In this document: piece by piece, positions 1-9,590 of the stretch
How positions within the stretch are numbered: the stretch's first letter is position 1
How the letters are laid out: every line of letters begins with the position of its first letter
Origin: Sphingomonadales bacterium
Lineage (GTDB): Bacteria; Pseudomonadota; Alphaproteobacteria; SMXS01
NCBI GenBank assembly: GCA_022844405.1
Contig: JALHLV010000031.1
Span: 1-47,037 of the forward strand
DNA: 47,037 bases
Direction: 5' to 3'
Program-made: the position numbers and the translations under genes
The notes under the pieces: model-generated
The model's database searches: none
Seen by the model: the letters and a program-made list of their open reading frames with translations, nothing else
Told to the model about the DNA's origin: nothing

Positions 1-1
1 C

Positions 2-88
2 GCGCCGGCCGAGGGCGCTGCGCCCACCGATGGCGCCGCCCCGGCGGAGCCGGCTGAAGGCGCGGCCGAGGCCGCGCCACACGGCTGA
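2..88 (+). CDS. C-terminal tail of an unidentified protein (partial)
   Basis: An open frame runs in from the left edge and stops with TGA at 86-88. The 28 visible residues are almost only Ala, Glu, Pro and Gly (for example APAEGAAPTDG), a low-complexity acidic tail. A clear terminator follows 22 bases later, which supports a real gene end. Several alphaproteobacterial proteins carry such tails, so the family cannot be named. Confidence 0.55.
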   Translation, partial: APAEGAAPTDGAAPAEPAEGAAEAAPHG

Positions 89-110
89 AAAACCCAGTCT
101 CTCTGGTATG

Positions 111-139
111 AAAAAGGGTCGCTCCGGCGGCCCTTTTTT
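111..139 (+). terminator. Rho-independent terminator
   Basis: AAAAAGGG and a short GC stretch pair across a small TCCG-type loop with a GC stretch and CCCTTTTTT, which ends in six T. It lies just after the gene ending at 88 and before the yej-type operon, so it should separate the two transcripts. Confidence 0.8.
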
Positions 140-200
140 GCGCGGGGTTGCATGGGTGTTATATCTTCGGAACGGGTTGCGACAGCGAGGCGAAATACCG

Positions 201-2042
201 ATGAAGAAAGCGATTCTGGCCGCGGCACTGGTTCTTGCCGGCATGCTCCCGGCGATGGCGCAGCAGAAGCCAACGGTAAAGACCGTCAACGCCCTGTCGC
301 TGATCGCCGAGCCCAGATACAAGCCCGGCTTCGACCATTTCGACTTCGTCAACCCGAACGCGCCCAAGGGCGGCGCCGCCCGGCTCAGCGTGGCGCCCGG
401 CACCTTCGACAGCCTCAATCCCTGGATCGTCGCGGGCACGCCGCCGGCGGGCATCGGCCTGGTCTATGAAAGCCTGACCAAGGACAGCCTCGGCGAGCCG
501 TCGACCGCCTACGGCCTGATCGCCGAGACCATGACGGTGCCCTCGGACAACTCCTGGGTGGAATTCAACCTGAACCCCAAGGCGAAGTGGCACGACGGCA
601 AGCCGATCACGCCCGAGGACGTGATCTTCTCGTTCAACACGCTGATGGAGAAGGGCACGCCGTTCTGGGCCCAGTACTACCACAACGTGAAAAAAGCCGA
701 GAAAACCGGGGCTCGGAAGGTGAAGTTCAGCTTCGACCAGGCCGGCAACCGCGAGTTGCCCATGATCATGGGCCAGCTTCCCGTGCTGCCCAGGCACTAC
801 TGGCAGGGCCGCAAGTTCGACGCGCCGACCCAGGAGCCGCCGCTGGGCAGCGGCCCGTACCGCATCGCCGACGTGAAGCCGGGCCGGTCGATCAGCTATG
901 AGCGGGTGAAGGACTTCTGGGGCAACGACCTGCCGGTGAACAGGGGCTTCTACAATTTCGACCGCATCACCTACGAGTATTTCCAGGACGAGACCGTCGA
1001 GCTCGAGGCGCTGAAGACCCACAAGTTCGACTTCATCAGCGAGAACACCGCCAAGACCTGGGCCACCCAGTACACGCCGCAGAGCTTTCCGGCGCTGAAG
1101 GCCGGCCTGGTGAAGAAAGAGGAGCTGCGCCACAAGAACCCGACCGGCATGCAGGCGTTCGCCTTCAACATCCGCCGCGACGTGTTCAGGGACGTCCGCG
1201 TGCGCCGGGCGCTGGGGCTGGCGTTCGATTTCGAATGGACCAACAAGAACATGTTCTACGGCCAGTACACCCGGACGCAGAGCTTCTTCTCCAACTCGGA
1301 CCTGGCCAGCAGCGGCCTGCCCTCGGCGGCCGAACTGGCGTTGCTGAACCCGCTCAAGGGCAGGATTCCCGCCGCCGTGTTCACCCAGCCCTTCAAGGCG
1401 CCCGCCACCGACGGCACCGGCAACAATCGCGACAATCTGCGGCAGGCGGTGGCGCTGCTGCAGCAGGCCGGCTACGAGATCAGGGACCGCGCGCTGGTCA
1501 ACAAGCAGACCGGCAAGGCGCTGGCGTTCGAGATTCTCAACACCCAGCCGGCGTTCGAGCGGATCATGCTGCCTTATGTGGAAGCGCTGAAGAAACTGGG
1601 CGTCGAGGCGCGCATCCGCACGGTCGATCCGGCGCAGTACGAGCAGCGGATGAAGGATTTCGACTTCGACATGACTGTCGAGACCTTCGCCCAGTCGGAA
1701 TCGCCCGGCAACGAGCAGCGCGAGTTCTGGAGCACGGCCGCCGCCAGCCGCAAGGGCAGCCGCAACATCATCGGCATCAGCAACCCGGCGGTGGATACGC
1801 TGATCGACAAGGTCATCTTCGCCCCGGACCGGGCCGGCCTGATCGCCGCCTCGCGGGCGCTCGACCGGGTGCTGCTCAACAACTACTACGTCATCCCCAT
1901 GTGGCACACGCGGGTGTTCCGCATCGCCTATTGGGACAAATTCAGCCGTCCGGCGACGATGCCCGGATACCATCATGGTTTCCCGGTGATCTGGTGGCTC
2001 GATGCGACCAAGGACGCCGCGCTCAGGGCGAAGATGAAGTGA
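201..2042 (+). CDS. yejA: Peptide ABC transporter substrate-binding protein, YejA type (copy 1)
   Basis: Periplasmic binding protein of solute-binding family 5 (613 aa), which captures oligopeptides for the importer encoded just downstream. The start at 201 is chosen because it opens a textbook signal peptide (MKKAILAAALVLAGMLPAMA, cleavage after residue 20) and follows GAGGCGA at a good distance; the frame is open further upstream but codes nothing recognisable there. Family features include the FDSLNPW region near the N-terminus, WHDGKPITPEDV and GSGPYRI. The E. coli homologue takes up microcin C and peptides. The exact substrate is unknown. A second copy follows directly. Confidence 0.9.
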   Translation: MKKAILAAALVLAGMLPAMAQQKPTVKTVNALSLIAEPRYKPGFDHFDFVNPNAPKGGAARLSVAPGTFDSLNPWIVAGTPPAGIGLVYESLTKDSLGEPSTAYGLIAETMTVPSDNSWVEFNLNPKAKWHDGKPITPEDVIFSFNTLMEKGTPFWAQYYHNVKKAEKTGARKVKFSFDQAGNRELPMIMGQLPVLPRHYWQGRKFDAPTQEPPLGSGPYRIADVKPGRSISYERVKDFWGNDLPVNRGFYNFDRITYEYFQDETVELEALKTHKFDFISENTAKTWATQYTPQSFPALKAGLVKKEELRHKNPTGMQAFAFNIRRDVFRDVRVRRALGLAFDFEWTNKNMFYGQYTRTQSFFSNSDLASSGLPSAAELALLNPLKGRIPAAVFTQPFKAPATDGTGNNRDNLRQAVALLQQAGYEIRDRALVNKQTGKALAFEILNTQPAFERIMLPYVEALKKLGVEARIRTVDPAQYEQRMKDFDFDMTVETFAQSESPGNEQREFWSTAAASRKGSRNIIGISNPAVDTLIDKVIFAPDRAGLIAASRALDRVLLNNYYVIPMWHTRVFRIAYWDKFSRPATMPGYHHGFPVIWWLDATKDAALRAKMK

Positions 2043-2055
2043 TGCGCGTTGCGCG

Positions 2056-2158
2056 TCCCTCATCCGGCGCTTCGCGCCACCTTCTCCCCGGCGGGGAGAA
2101 GGGAACAGGCCATCCCGCATCTTACCCTCCCCGCCGGGGAGAGTGCAGGGTGAGGGGG
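2056..2158. repeat. Intergenic palindromic repeat element
   Basis: Two hairpins lie in tandem: CTTCTCCCC/GGGGAGAAG (2081-2101) and CTCCCCGCCGGGGAG (2127-2141). They are enclosed by an outer pair, CCCTCATCC near 2057 and GGGTGAGGG near 2148. This is the common alphaproteobacterial type of dispersed repeat. It sits between the two yejA copies and could weaken read-through or stabilise the upstream message (inference). Confidence 0.7.
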
Positions 2159-2217
2159 ATGACCGCGGCCGTGCGCAACATGCTGTCATCGCTTTCCGAT
2201 GCCGTTATGATCGTGGC

Positions 2218-4074
2218 ATGAGAGCCTTCGCCACCGCCGCTTTCGCGGCCTTCCTGTCCTTCGGCAGCATCATCGCCGGCCCGGCCGCCGCCGCGCCGGT
2301 CCACGGCCTTTCGGCCTTCGGCGCGCTGAAATACAAGGCGGATTTCAAGCACTTCGACTATGTGAACCCGCAGGCGCCCAAGGGCGGCGCCATGGCGCTG
2401 ATGGGGACGAGCGGCAAGACCACCTTCGACAGCCTCAACCCGTTCATCCTGGCGGGCACCGGCGCCGAGCTGATCGACAACAGCGAGCCGCGCAGCCTGG
2501 TTTACGATTCCCTCATGACCCGCGCCCATGACGAGCCCGACGCGGTCTATGGCCTGGTCGCCGAAAGCGCCGAGCTGGCGCCCGACCGGAGCTGGGTGGT
2601 GTTCAATCTCAGGCCCCAGGCCAGGTGGCACGACGGCACGCCGATCACCGCCGCCGACGTGGTGTTCACCTTTCATGCGCTGAAGGACAAGGGGCATCCC
2701 AGCTTCGCCGCCAGGCTGGCCGACGTGAAGGGCGCCGTGGCGCTGTCGCCGCGCAAGGTGAGATTCACCTTCGACCCGAAGGGCGCGGTGCGCGACCTGC
2801 CCATGACCGTGGCCCAACTGCCGATCCTGTCGAAGGGCTGGTACACCAAGCATGACTTCACCAAGCCCTCGTTGCAGCCGCCATTGACCAGCGGGCCTTA
2901 CAGGATCGGCAAGGTCCTGCCGGGCCGGTCGGTGAGCTTCGAGCGGGTGAAGGACTATTGGGGCCGGGATCTGCCGGTCAGCGTCGGCCGGATGAATTTC
3001 GACGTGATCCGCCTCGAATACTATCAGGACCGCGCCATCGCCATGGAGGCGTTCCTCGCCGGCGCCTACGACTTCCGCGAGGAATTCACGTCGAAGACCT
3101 GGGCGACCGAATACAAGGGTCCCGGCATCGACCGCAAATGGATCTTGCGCGACACGCTGAAGGACAACCGGCCATCGGGCGCCCAGTTCTTCTTCATCAA
3201 TCTGCGCCGCGACCAGTTCAAGGACGTGCGCGTGCGCGAGGCGCTCGATCTGGCGTTCGACTTCGAATGGACCAACCGGGCGATCTTCTACGGCGCCTAT
3301 GGCCGCACCGGCAGCGTGTTCGAGAATTCCGAGCTGGCCGCCACCGGCATGCCCAGCCCGGCCGAACTGGCGCTGCTCGAGCCTTACCGCAAGCAGCTGC
3401 CGCCGGCGGTGTTCGGCACCGCGTTCGAGCCGCCGAAAAGCGACGGCCGGGGCGGCAACCGCGAGAACCTGCGCAAGGCCGTGACCCTGCTGCAACAGGC
3501 GGGCTTCACCATGAAGGGCGGCGTGCTGACCGGCAGGGACGGCAAGCCGCTCACTGTCGAGATACTGAACTACGAGCCTGGTTTCGAGCGGGTGCTGCTG
3601 CCCTATATGGAAAGCCTCAAGCGCATCGGCGTGCAGGGGACGCTGCGTACCGTCGATCCGGCCCAGTACGAGCAGCGGGTCAAGGACTTCGACTTCGACC
3701 TGACCATGGAGCGCATCGCCTGGCCGAACACGCCGGGCGTCGAACAGCGCGCCTACTGGTCGTCGGCCGCGGCCGACGTCAAGGGCAGCTTCAACCTGGG
3801 CGGCATCAAGAACCCGATGGTGGATGCCATGATCCGGGCCATACTCGGTGCCAGGGACAGGCCGTCGCTGATCGCCGCTGCGCGGGCGCTCGACCGGGTG
3901 ATCATGTTCAACCGCTACATGGTGCCGCAGTACTACAAGGGCAGCCACACCATCGCCTGGTGGGACAAGTACGGCCGCCCCAAGGCGAAGCCGCCGTTCG
4001 AGCGGGGCGTGCAGGACCTGTGGTGGTACGATCCCGCCAAGGCCAAGGCGCTGGCCGCCGCGCGGGGACGCTGA
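2218..4074 (+). CDS. Peptide ABC transporter substrate-binding protein, YejA type (copy 2)
   Basis: Second solute-binding family 5 protein (618 aa), clearly paralogous to the copy at 201-2042. Both share the FDSLNP motif, [14 protein letters not shown], the RVKDYWG region and a similar C-terminus (QDLWWYDP here). The start at 2218 opens a signal peptide ([17 protein letters not shown], cleavage near residue 25). The stop overlaps the next start by one base (TGATG), so it is translationally coupled to the permease. Two binding proteins sharing one transporter suggest a broadened peptide range; that is inference. Confidence 0.9.
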   Translation: MRAFATAAFAAFLSFGSIIAGPAAAAPVHGLSAFGALKYKADFKHFDYVNPQAPKGGAMALMGTSGKTTFDSLNPFILAGTGAELIDNSEPRSLVYDSLMTRAHDEPDAVYGLVAESAELAPDRSWVVFNLRPQARWHDGTPITAADVVFTFHALKDKGHPSFAARLADVKGAVALSPRKVRFTFDPKGAVRDLPMTVAQLPILSKGWYTKHDFTKPSLQPPLTSGPYRIGKVLPGRSVSFERVKDYWGRDLPVSVGRMNFDVIRLEYYQDRAIAMEAFLAGAYDFREEFTSKTWATEYKGPGIDRKWILRDTLKDNRPSGAQFFFINLRRDQFKDVRVREALDLAFDFEWTNRAIFYGAYGRTGSVFENSELAATGMPSPAELALLEPYRKQLPPAVFGTAFEPPKSDGRGGNRENLRKAVTLLQQAGFTMKGGVLTGRDGKPLTVEILNYEPGFERVLLPYMESLKRIGVQGTLRTVDPAQYEQRVKDFDFDLTMERIAWPNTPGVEQRAYWSSAAADVKGSFNLGGIKNPMVDAMIRAILGARDRPSLIAAARALDRVIMFNRYMVPQYYKGSHTIAWWDKYGRPKAKPPFERGVQDLWWYDPAKAKALAAARGR

Positions 4075-5195
4075 TGGCCGCCTATATCCTGCGCCGCCTG
4101 CTGCTGATCATCCCGACCCTGCTCGGCATCCTGGTCATCAACTTCGCCATCGTGCAGGTGGCGCCGGGCGGCCCGGTGGAGCAGATGATCGCCCAGATCA
4201 CCGGCACCGACGCCGGCTCGACCGCGCGCCTGGGCGGCGGTACCGGTGGCGACATGGGCTCGGCGGCGCGCCAGGCCGACGTGGCCGGCCAGGGCGCCGG
4301 CGCCGACGTGAAATACCGCGGCGCGCAGGGGCTCGATCCGGCGCTGATCGCCCGCATCGAGAAGCAGTTCGGCTTCGACAAGCCGGCCCATGAGCGCTTC
4401 TGGATCATGGTGCGCGACTACGCCACGTTCGATTTCGGCGAGAGCTTCTTCAAGGGCAGGCCGGTGCTCGACCTGATCCTCGACAAGCTGCCGGTGTCGA
4501 TCACGCTGGGGCTGTGGACCACGCTCATCGTCTACCTGGTGTCGATCCCGCTCGGCATCCGCAAGGCGGTGCGCGACGGCACCCGCTTCGACACCTGGAC
4601 CAGCGCCGCCATCATCGTCGGCTACGCCATTCCCGGCTTCCTGTTCGCGGTGCTGCTGATCGTACTGTTCGCGGGCGGCAGCTACTGGGACATCTTCCCG
4701 CTGCGCGGGCTGACGTCGGACAACTGGGACCAGCTCACCTGGTTCGGCAAGGCGCTCGATTATCTCTGGCACATCTGCCTGCCGGTCCTCGCCATGACCA
4801 TCGGCGGCTTCGCCAGCCTGACCATGCTGACCAAGAACTCGTTCCTCGACGAGATCAACAAGCAGTATGTGATGACCGCCCGCGCCAAGGGGCTGACCGA
4901 GCGCCGGGTGCTCTACGGGCATGTGTTCCGCAACGCCATGCTGATCGTCATCGCCGGTTTCCCGGGCCTGTTCGTCGCCGTCCTGTTCGGCAACTCGCTG
5001 CTGATCGAATTCATCTTTTCGCTCGACGGGCTGGGCCTGCTGACTTTCGAGGCGCTGATCCAGCGCGACTATCCGATCATGTTCGGCTCGCTCTACGTGT
5101 TCACCCTGATCGGCCTGATCGTGAAGCTGATTGGCGACCTCACCTATGTGTGGGTCGACCCGCGCATCGACTTCGCCACGCGGGACGTCGGATGA
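4074..5195 (+). CDS. yejB: Peptide ABC transporter permease, YejB type
   Basis: Inner-membrane permease (373 aa; E. coli YejB is about 364). The N-terminus is the usual [14 protein letters not shown] transmembrane start. A Gly/Ala-rich soluble insert lies at about residues 45-85, and the C-terminal half holds the binding-protein-dependent transport domain. A coupling region resembling the EAA loop follows [10 protein letters not shown]. The start overlaps the upstream stop by one base and the stop overlaps the next start by four, so it lies inside a tight operon. With the YejE-type permease it forms the transmembrane channel. Confidence 0.92.
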   Translation: MAAYILRRLLLIIPTLLGILVINFAIVQVAPGGPVEQMIAQITGTDAGSTARLGGGTGGDMGSAARQADVAGQGAGADVKYRGAQGLDPALIARIEKQFGFDKPAHERFWIMVRDYATFDFGESFFKGRPVLDLILDKLPVSITLGLWTTLIVYLVSIPLGIRKAVRDGTRFDTWTSAAIIVGYAIPGFLFAVLLIVLFAGGSYWDIFPLRGLTSDNWDQLTWFGKALDYLWHICLPVLAMTIGGFASLTMLTKNSFLDEINKQYVMTARAKGLTERRVLYGHVFRNAMLIVIAGFPGLFVAVLFGNSLLIEFIFSLDGLGLLTFEALIQRDYPIMFGSLYVFTLIGLIVKLIGDLTYVWVDPRIDFATRDVG

Positions 5196-6265
5196 CCGGA
5201 CAGCCCGCCGCCCGCCGCTTCCTGTTCTGGAAGATCACGCCGCTGGGCGAGCGGCGCTGGACCGTGTTCAAGCGCAACCGGCGCGGCTACTGGTCGCTGT
5301 GGATCTTCGGGGTGCTGTTCGTCCTCTCGCTGTTCGCCGAGTTCATCGCCAACGAGCGGCCGCTGGTGCTGGAGTACAAGGGATCGATCTACGTGCCGGT
5401 GCTGCGGGATTACCCGGAGACCGAGTTCGGCGGCTTCTTCGAGACGCCGACCGACTACCGCGACCCCTATGTGCAGAACCTGATCAGGGAAAGCGGCGGC
5501 TGGATCGTCTGGCCGTTGATCCCCTACAGCCAGAACACCATCAACCGCAACATTCCGGTGCCGGCGCCGGCGCCGCCGAGCTGGGACAATCCGCTGGGCA
5601 CCGACGACCAGGCCCGCGACGTGGCGGCGCGGGTCATCTACGGCTTTCGCGTCTCGGTGCTGTTCGGTCTACTGCTGACCGTGTTCTCGTCGATCATCGG
5701 CGTCTGGGCGGGCGCGGTTCAGGGCTATTTCGGCGGCAAGATCGACCTGGCTGGCCAGCGTTTCATCGAGATCTGGGGCGGCCTGCCCGAGCTGTTCATG
5801 CTGATCATCCTGGCCAGCATCGTCACCCCCAACTTCTGGTGGCTGCTGGGCATCATGGTGCTGTTCCGCTGGACCAGCCTGGTCGACGTGGTCCGCGCCG
5901 AGTTCCTGCGCGCGCGCAACTTCGACTATGTCCGCGCCGCCCGCGCGCTCGGCCTGGGCGACGGCCGGATCATGGTCAAGCATGTGCTGCCCAACGCCAT
6001 GGTGGCGACGCTGACCTTCATGCCGTTCATCCTCAACGGCTCGATCACCACGCTGACCGCCCTCGACTTCCTGGGTTTCGGGCTGCCGCCGGGCTCGGCG
6101 TCGCTGGGTGAGCTGCTGAAGCAGGGCAAGAACAACCTTCAGGCGCCGTGGCTCGGCATCTCGGCGTTCCTGGTGCTGGCCGTCATGCTGTCGCTGCTGA
6201 TCTTCATCGGCGAGGCGGTGCGCGACGCGTTCGATCCGCGCAAGACCGTAGGCGGGCGCAAATGA
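5192..6265 (+). CDS. yejE: Peptide ABC transporter permease, YejE type
   Basis: Second permease subunit (357 aa). The N-terminus carries the typical [16 protein letters not shown] cytoplasmic start before the first membrane helix. A periplasmic stretch at about residues 55-145 contains the [17 protein letters not shown] signature of the OppC/DppC family. The coupling loop is near [12 protein letters not shown]. It starts inside the yejB stop (ATGA) and its own stop overlaps the ATPase start, which indicates stoichiometric expression with its partners. Confidence 0.92.
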   Translation: MTGQPAARRFLFWKITPLGERRWTVFKRNRRGYWSLWIFGVLFVLSLFAEFIANERPLVLEYKGSIYVPVLRDYPETEFGGFFETPTDYRDPYVQNLIRESGGWIVWPLIPYSQNTINRNIPVPAPAPPSWDNPLGTDDQARDVAARVIYGFRVSVLFGLLLTVFSSIIGVWAGAVQGYFGGKIDLAGQRFIEIWGGLPELFMLIILASIVTPNFWWLLGIMVLFRWTSLVDVVRAEFLRARNFDYVRAARALGLGDGRIMVKHVLPNAMVATLTFMPFILNGSITTLTALDFLGFGLPPGSASLGELLKQGKNNLQAPWLGISAFLVLAVMLSLLIFIGEAVRDAFDPRKTVGGRK

Positions 6266-7884
6266 GCCTGCTCGAGGTGAGCGACCTGTCGGTGCACTTC
6301 CGGGCCGAGGACCGGATCGTCGAGGCGGCGCGCGGCGTATCGTTCTCCATCGACAAGGGCGAGACCCTGGCGCTGGTCGGCGAATCAGGCTCGGGCAAGT
6401 CGGTCAGCGCGCTGTCGGTCCTGCAGCTGTTGCCCTATCCGACGGCGTTCCATCCGACCGGCTCGATCAAATTCGAGGGACGCGAGCTGGTCGGCGCCGA
6501 CGAGAACACGCTGCGGTCGATCCGCGGCAACCGCATCTCCATGGTGTTCCAGGAGCCGCTCACCTCGCTCAACCCGCTGCATAGCGTCGAACGGCAGATC
6601 GGCGAGGTGCTGGCGATCCACAAGGGCTTGCGCGGCGAGCAGGCCCACGCCCGCATCGTCGAGCTGCTCAAGCTGGTTGGCCTGGGCAACGTCACCGAGC
6701 GGCTGAAGGCCTATCCGCACGAGCTGTCCGGCGGCCAGCGCCAGCGGGTGATGATCGCCATGGCGCTCGCCAACGAGCCGGACCTGCTGATCGCCGACGA
6801 GCCGACCACGGCGCTCGACGTCACCATCCAGGCCCAGATCCTGGCGCTGCTGCGCGACCTGCAGCAGCGCATGGGCATGGCGATCCTGATGATCACCCAT
6901 GACCTCGGCATCGTCGAGAAATTCACCGACCGGGTCTGCGTGATGACGGGCGGCGAGATTGTCGAGAGCGGCCCGTCCAAGGAAGTCTTCGCCAATCCTC
7001 GGCATCCCTATACCCAGAAGCTGCTGGCATCCGCGCCGCGCGGCCGGCCCGCGCCCAAGCCGGACGGCCTGCCCGTGCTGGTCGAGACCGACAATCTGAA
7101 GGTGTACTTCCCGATCAAGGGCGGCCTGCTGCGCAAGACCGTCGATTACGTGCGCGCCGTCGATGACGTCACCATCTCGGTGAAGTCGGGCACCACGCTC
7201 GGCATCGTCGGCGAATCCGGCTCGGGCAAGACCACGCTGGGCCTCGCCATCCTGCGGCTGATCTCCAGCAAGGGGCCGATCCGCTTCGCCGGCCAGGACG
7301 TGGCGGGACGCTCGTTCGACGACATGCGCCCGCTCCGGCGCGAGATGCAGATCGTCTTCCAGGACCCGTTCGGCTCGCTCAGCCCGCGTCTTTCGGTGGC
7401 GCAGATCATCGAGGAAGGCCTGACCATCCACGAGAAAGCGCTGACCGAGGCCGAGCGCGACGTGCGCGTGGTGGAGGTGATGGGCGAGGTCGGCCTCGAC
7501 CCGGACATGCGCCACCGCTATCCGCACGAGTTCTCCGGCGGCCAGCGCCAGCGCATCTCGATTGCCCGGGCCCTGGTGCTCAAGCCGCGCTTCCTGGTGC
7601 TCGACGAGCCGACCTCGGCGCTCGACATGTCGGTGCAGGCCCAGATCGTCGACCTGCTGCGCGCGCTGCAGCAGCGCCACGACCTGACCTATATGTTCAT
7701 CAGCCACGATCTGCGCGTGGTGCGCGCCCTGTCCGACCAGGTGCTGGTGCTGAAGGACGGCAAGGTGGTCGAGCACGGTCCGGCCGAAAAGGTCTTCGAG
7801 CATCCGGAAACCGACTACACCAAGGCGCTCATGGCCGCAGCGTTCAACCTCGAAGTGGCCCACGCCAACGCGGTCGGGACGTAA
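6262..7884 (+). CDS. yejF: Peptide ABC transporter ATPase with two nucleotide-binding domains, YejF type
   Basis: Fused double ATPase (540 aa; E. coli YejF 529) that powers the importer. Domain 1 has its Walker A motif at residues 40-47 (GESGSGKS), then signature LSGGQRQR and Walker B LLIADEP. Domain 2 has Walker A at 317-324 (GESGSGKT), FSGGQRQR and LVLDEP. The H-loops are ITHD and ISHD. The oligopeptide-type C-terminal segment after domain 1 (HPYTQKLL) is present. This is the last gene of the operon. Confidence 0.93.
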   Translation: MSLLEVSDLSVHFRAEDRIVEAARGVSFSIDKGETLALVGESGSGKSVSALSVLQLLPYPTAFHPTGSIKFEGRELVGADENTLRSIRGNRISMVFQEPLTSLNPLHSVERQIGEVLAIHKGLRGEQAHARIVELLKLVGLGNVTERLKAYPHELSGGQRQRVMIAMALANEPDLLIADEPTTALDVTIQAQILALLRDLQQRMGMAILMITHDLGIVEKFTDRVCVMTGGEIVESGPSKEVFANPRHPYTQKLLASAPRGRPAPKPDGLPVLVETDNLKVYFPIKGGLLRKTVDYVRAVDDVTISVKSGTTLGIVGESGSGKTTLGLAILRLISSKGPIRFAGQDVAGRSFDDMRPLRREMQIVFQDPFGSLSPRLSVAQIIEEGLTIHEKALTEAERDVRVVEVMGEVGLDPDMRHRYPHEFSGGQRQRISIARALVLKPRFLVLDEPTSALDMSVQAQIVDLLRALQQRHDLTYMFISHDLRVVRALSDQVLVLKDGKVVEHGPAEKVFEHPETDYTKALMAAAFNLEVAHANAVGT

Positions 7885-7894
7885 GGCGACCAAA

Positions 7895-7916
7895 CCACTA
7901 TCGTATAAACTAGTGG
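7895..7916. terminator. Possible weak hairpin between convergent genes
   Basis: CCACTA (7895-7900) and TAGTGG (7911-7916) form a six-pair stem with a ten-base loop. It lies between the end of yejF and the end of the EF-G-like gene on the other strand. There is no T tract, so a terminator role is only suggested by position. Confidence 0.3.
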
Positions 7917-7942
7917 CCGAAGACTTTGCCGGATTCCACGTC

Positions 7943-8917
7943 CTACAGACCTTCCAGTGTCAGGCGGTGGCGCGCTGCGTTCCAGTCCTCGTGCAAGTCG
8001 GCGCCGCCACTCACCGCCACAAGACGCGCACCCTTCGGCGGGTTGTAGGAACCGTCCCCTGGCGAGGGTGACGGGATGTAGCGACTGAAAGCGACTTTGG
8101 CGACACCGCCGAACTGATCGATTGCGGCCAAGCAGCTGACAAGTCCGCTCGCTGGAACTTCTCCGGCGATGATTGCGGCTTCCGGTTCACGCAACCTCCA
8201 GCTTCCGCCGATCCGGGCTAATGTATCCATGAGATTTTCAGCCTTCCGAACGGAAATCAGAATCTCGACGGCAGCCACGGGCTCGACCGTTTGTGTCCTC
8301 GCTCGGGCACATGCCCTGAGAAACGCCTCGCAACCGGCGATCTCAAAGGCAGCGGCCGACGAATCGACATCGTGATATGCGCCGTCCAGCAACTCCGCTC
8401 GGAATCCGATGACTGGAAACGGCTCGAAGGCGAGCGCCGAACGCATGACGCCAGCCTCGACCGCAGGTATGAAATCAAGCGGAACACTGCCGCCGACCAC
8501 GCGGGATGAAAAAACGTCGTTGCAATCGAAGGCTGCCGGCATGATCGCCAGTTGGACGCGCGCGAATTCACCCGACCCGCCGGTCTGCCTCTTGTGGGTA
8601 TAGTCGACCCGAGCCTCGCCCAGTAGCTGCTCCCGCCAAGCGACCTGCGCCTCACCGACCTCGAGTTTCATGCCGGGCTCGAGCGCAAGTCGGGCAATCG
8701 CTTCATTGATCAAGCCGGGCGTCGGCCCGCCGATAAGCGCGCCGCTACCTTCAGGGTCCTGGCGCAGGGAGAGCGTTGGCTGCGCGAACGCTATTTCGGC
8801 AAGTGCGGCCCAAAGCAGCGGCTGAGCCTCGCGCGAGACGTGCGAAACATGGACTTCCAGCAAAGGCGGCGAACCGAGGCGCATCGGCTTTCCATGGCGT
8901 ATAATGTGTCCCAGCAT
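7943..8917 (-). CDS. EF-G-like protein lacking the GTPase domain (domains III-V only)
   Basis: The 324 residues line up with the C-terminal half of elongation factor G. Domain III is at about 18-93 (ending QVAWREQL), domain IV at 94-210 (QTGGSGEFARVQL, GGSVPLDFIPAVEAGV, YHDVDSSAAAFEIAG) and domain V at 211-285. A tail of about 40 residues follows that EF-G lacks. Nothing resembling the G domain or domain II is present: there is no P-loop, DxxG or NKxD, nor room for them, because a divergent gene starts at once. The frame is intact. Base composition looks less GC-rich than the neighbours. The start is uncertain (ATG 8917, ATG 8884, or TTG 8941). A ribosome-binding or EF-G-modulating role is inference. 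Confidence 0.72.
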   Translation of the reverse strand: MLGHIIRHGKPMRLGSPPLLEVHVSHVSREAQPLLWAALAEIAFAQPTLSLRQDPEGSGALIGGPTPGLINEAIARLALEPGMKLEVGEAQVAWREQLLGEARVDYTHKRQTGGSGEFARVQLAIMPAAFDCNDVFSSRVVGGSVPLDFIPAVEAGVMRSALAFEPFPVIGFRAELLDGAYHDVDSSAAAFEIAGCEAFLRACARARTQTVEPVAAVEILISVRKAENLMDTLARIGGSWRLREPEAAIIAGEVPASGLVSCLAAIDQFGGVAKVAFSRYIPSPSPGDGSYNPPKGARLVAVSGGADLHEDWNAARHRLTLEGL

Positions 8918-8933
8918 TGCGGGGAAGGGCGCG

Positions 8934-9098
8934 GTGATCAAGAAAATCTATCTTGCCGGCGCGGTGGCCACGTTCGTCTATCTGCTGGCGTTCGACGGCT
9001 TCAACTACTCCCACGGCAACTGGGCGACACAGGCGCCTGCGGCGTTCGTCGCGTCCATGCTCTGGCCGGTCTATTGGGGCGTACTATACTGGCTCTAG
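8934..9098 (+). CDS. Small two-helix membrane protein
   Basis: A 54-residue frame starts at GTG 8934, preceded by GGGGAAGGG with good spacing. It has two hydrophobic stretches, IYLAGAVATFVYLLAF near the N-terminus and a second, Trp/Tyr-rich one at the C-terminus that ends VLYWL. The family is not recognised. It is divergent from the EF-G-like gene, and the two 5' ends overlap or nearly touch. Confidence 0.5.
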   Translation: MIKKIYLAGAVATFVYLLAFDGFNYSHGNWATQAPAAFVASMLWPVYWGVLYWL

Positions 9099-9533
9099 TC
9101 AGAGGTCGCCGGTAACCCTGTCGGGCCACAGGAAGTGCAGCCGGGCGCGGGCGATCTTCCAGTCGCCGCCCACCTTGCGGTAGACGTCGTCGTAGACGCC
9201 CATGATGGCGGGCGGGAATTCCACGCCCTCGCGGACGTTGAAGTCCAGCAGGTACCAGCGGCCGGTCGCGTCGTTCGGTCCCAAGACCTTCACCACATGG
9301 TTGGTCCCGGCGTGCAGCGAGGGATAGGCGGGCGGCGTCGCGTATTTCTGGTAGTTGGCGCGAATGGCGTCGCGGCCGATCCAATGGCCGCCGTACTTCT
9401 CCGAGAACTCGCAGACGGCGTCTTCGGTGAACAGGTCGGCCAGCTTGTCGACCTCGCGGCCGTCATAGAGATGGCCCCAGAGTGCCCGCAGCGCCCTGAT
9501 CTCCTCGATCGCCAGCAATTCGTCGATGGTCAT
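9099..9533 (-). CDS. SnoaL-like / NTF2-fold protein
   Basis: 144 residues with the layout of the SnoaL-like fold: an N-terminal helix pair (IEEIRALRALWGHLYDGR), the LADLFTEDAV strand, a central helix with YQKYATPP, and C-terminal strands ending in WKIARARLHFLW. Members are small cone-shaped enzymes (isomerases, dehydratases, hydroxylases) or binding domains, so the reaction cannot be read off. The start at 9533 is preferred over the upstream ATG because GGGGAGAG lies five bases before it. Confidence 0.7.
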   Translation of the reverse strand: MTIDELLAIEEIRALRALWGHLYDGREVDKLADLFTEDAVCEFSEKYGGHWIGRDAIRANYQKYATPPAYPSLHAGTNHVVKVLGPNDATGRWYLLDFNVREGVEFPPAIMGVYDDVYRKVGGDWKIARARLHFLWPDRVTGDL

Positions 9534-9590
9534 CGCCGCTCTCCCCAAAGCCAACCATAGCGCGTCGGCGGCAGCCGCGTCGATGGCGCG

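Noticed and set aside
135-165. Sigma-70 promoter for the yej operon near TTATAT
   Set aside because: The possible -35 box overlaps the upstream terminator's T tract and the spacing is short, so it was not listed.
159-2189. A 676-residue open frame on the minus strand across yejA
   Set aside because: It mirrors a clearly coding plus-strand gene, is rich in Arg/Gly/His/Val as expected for a high-GC shadow, and has no recognisable motif.
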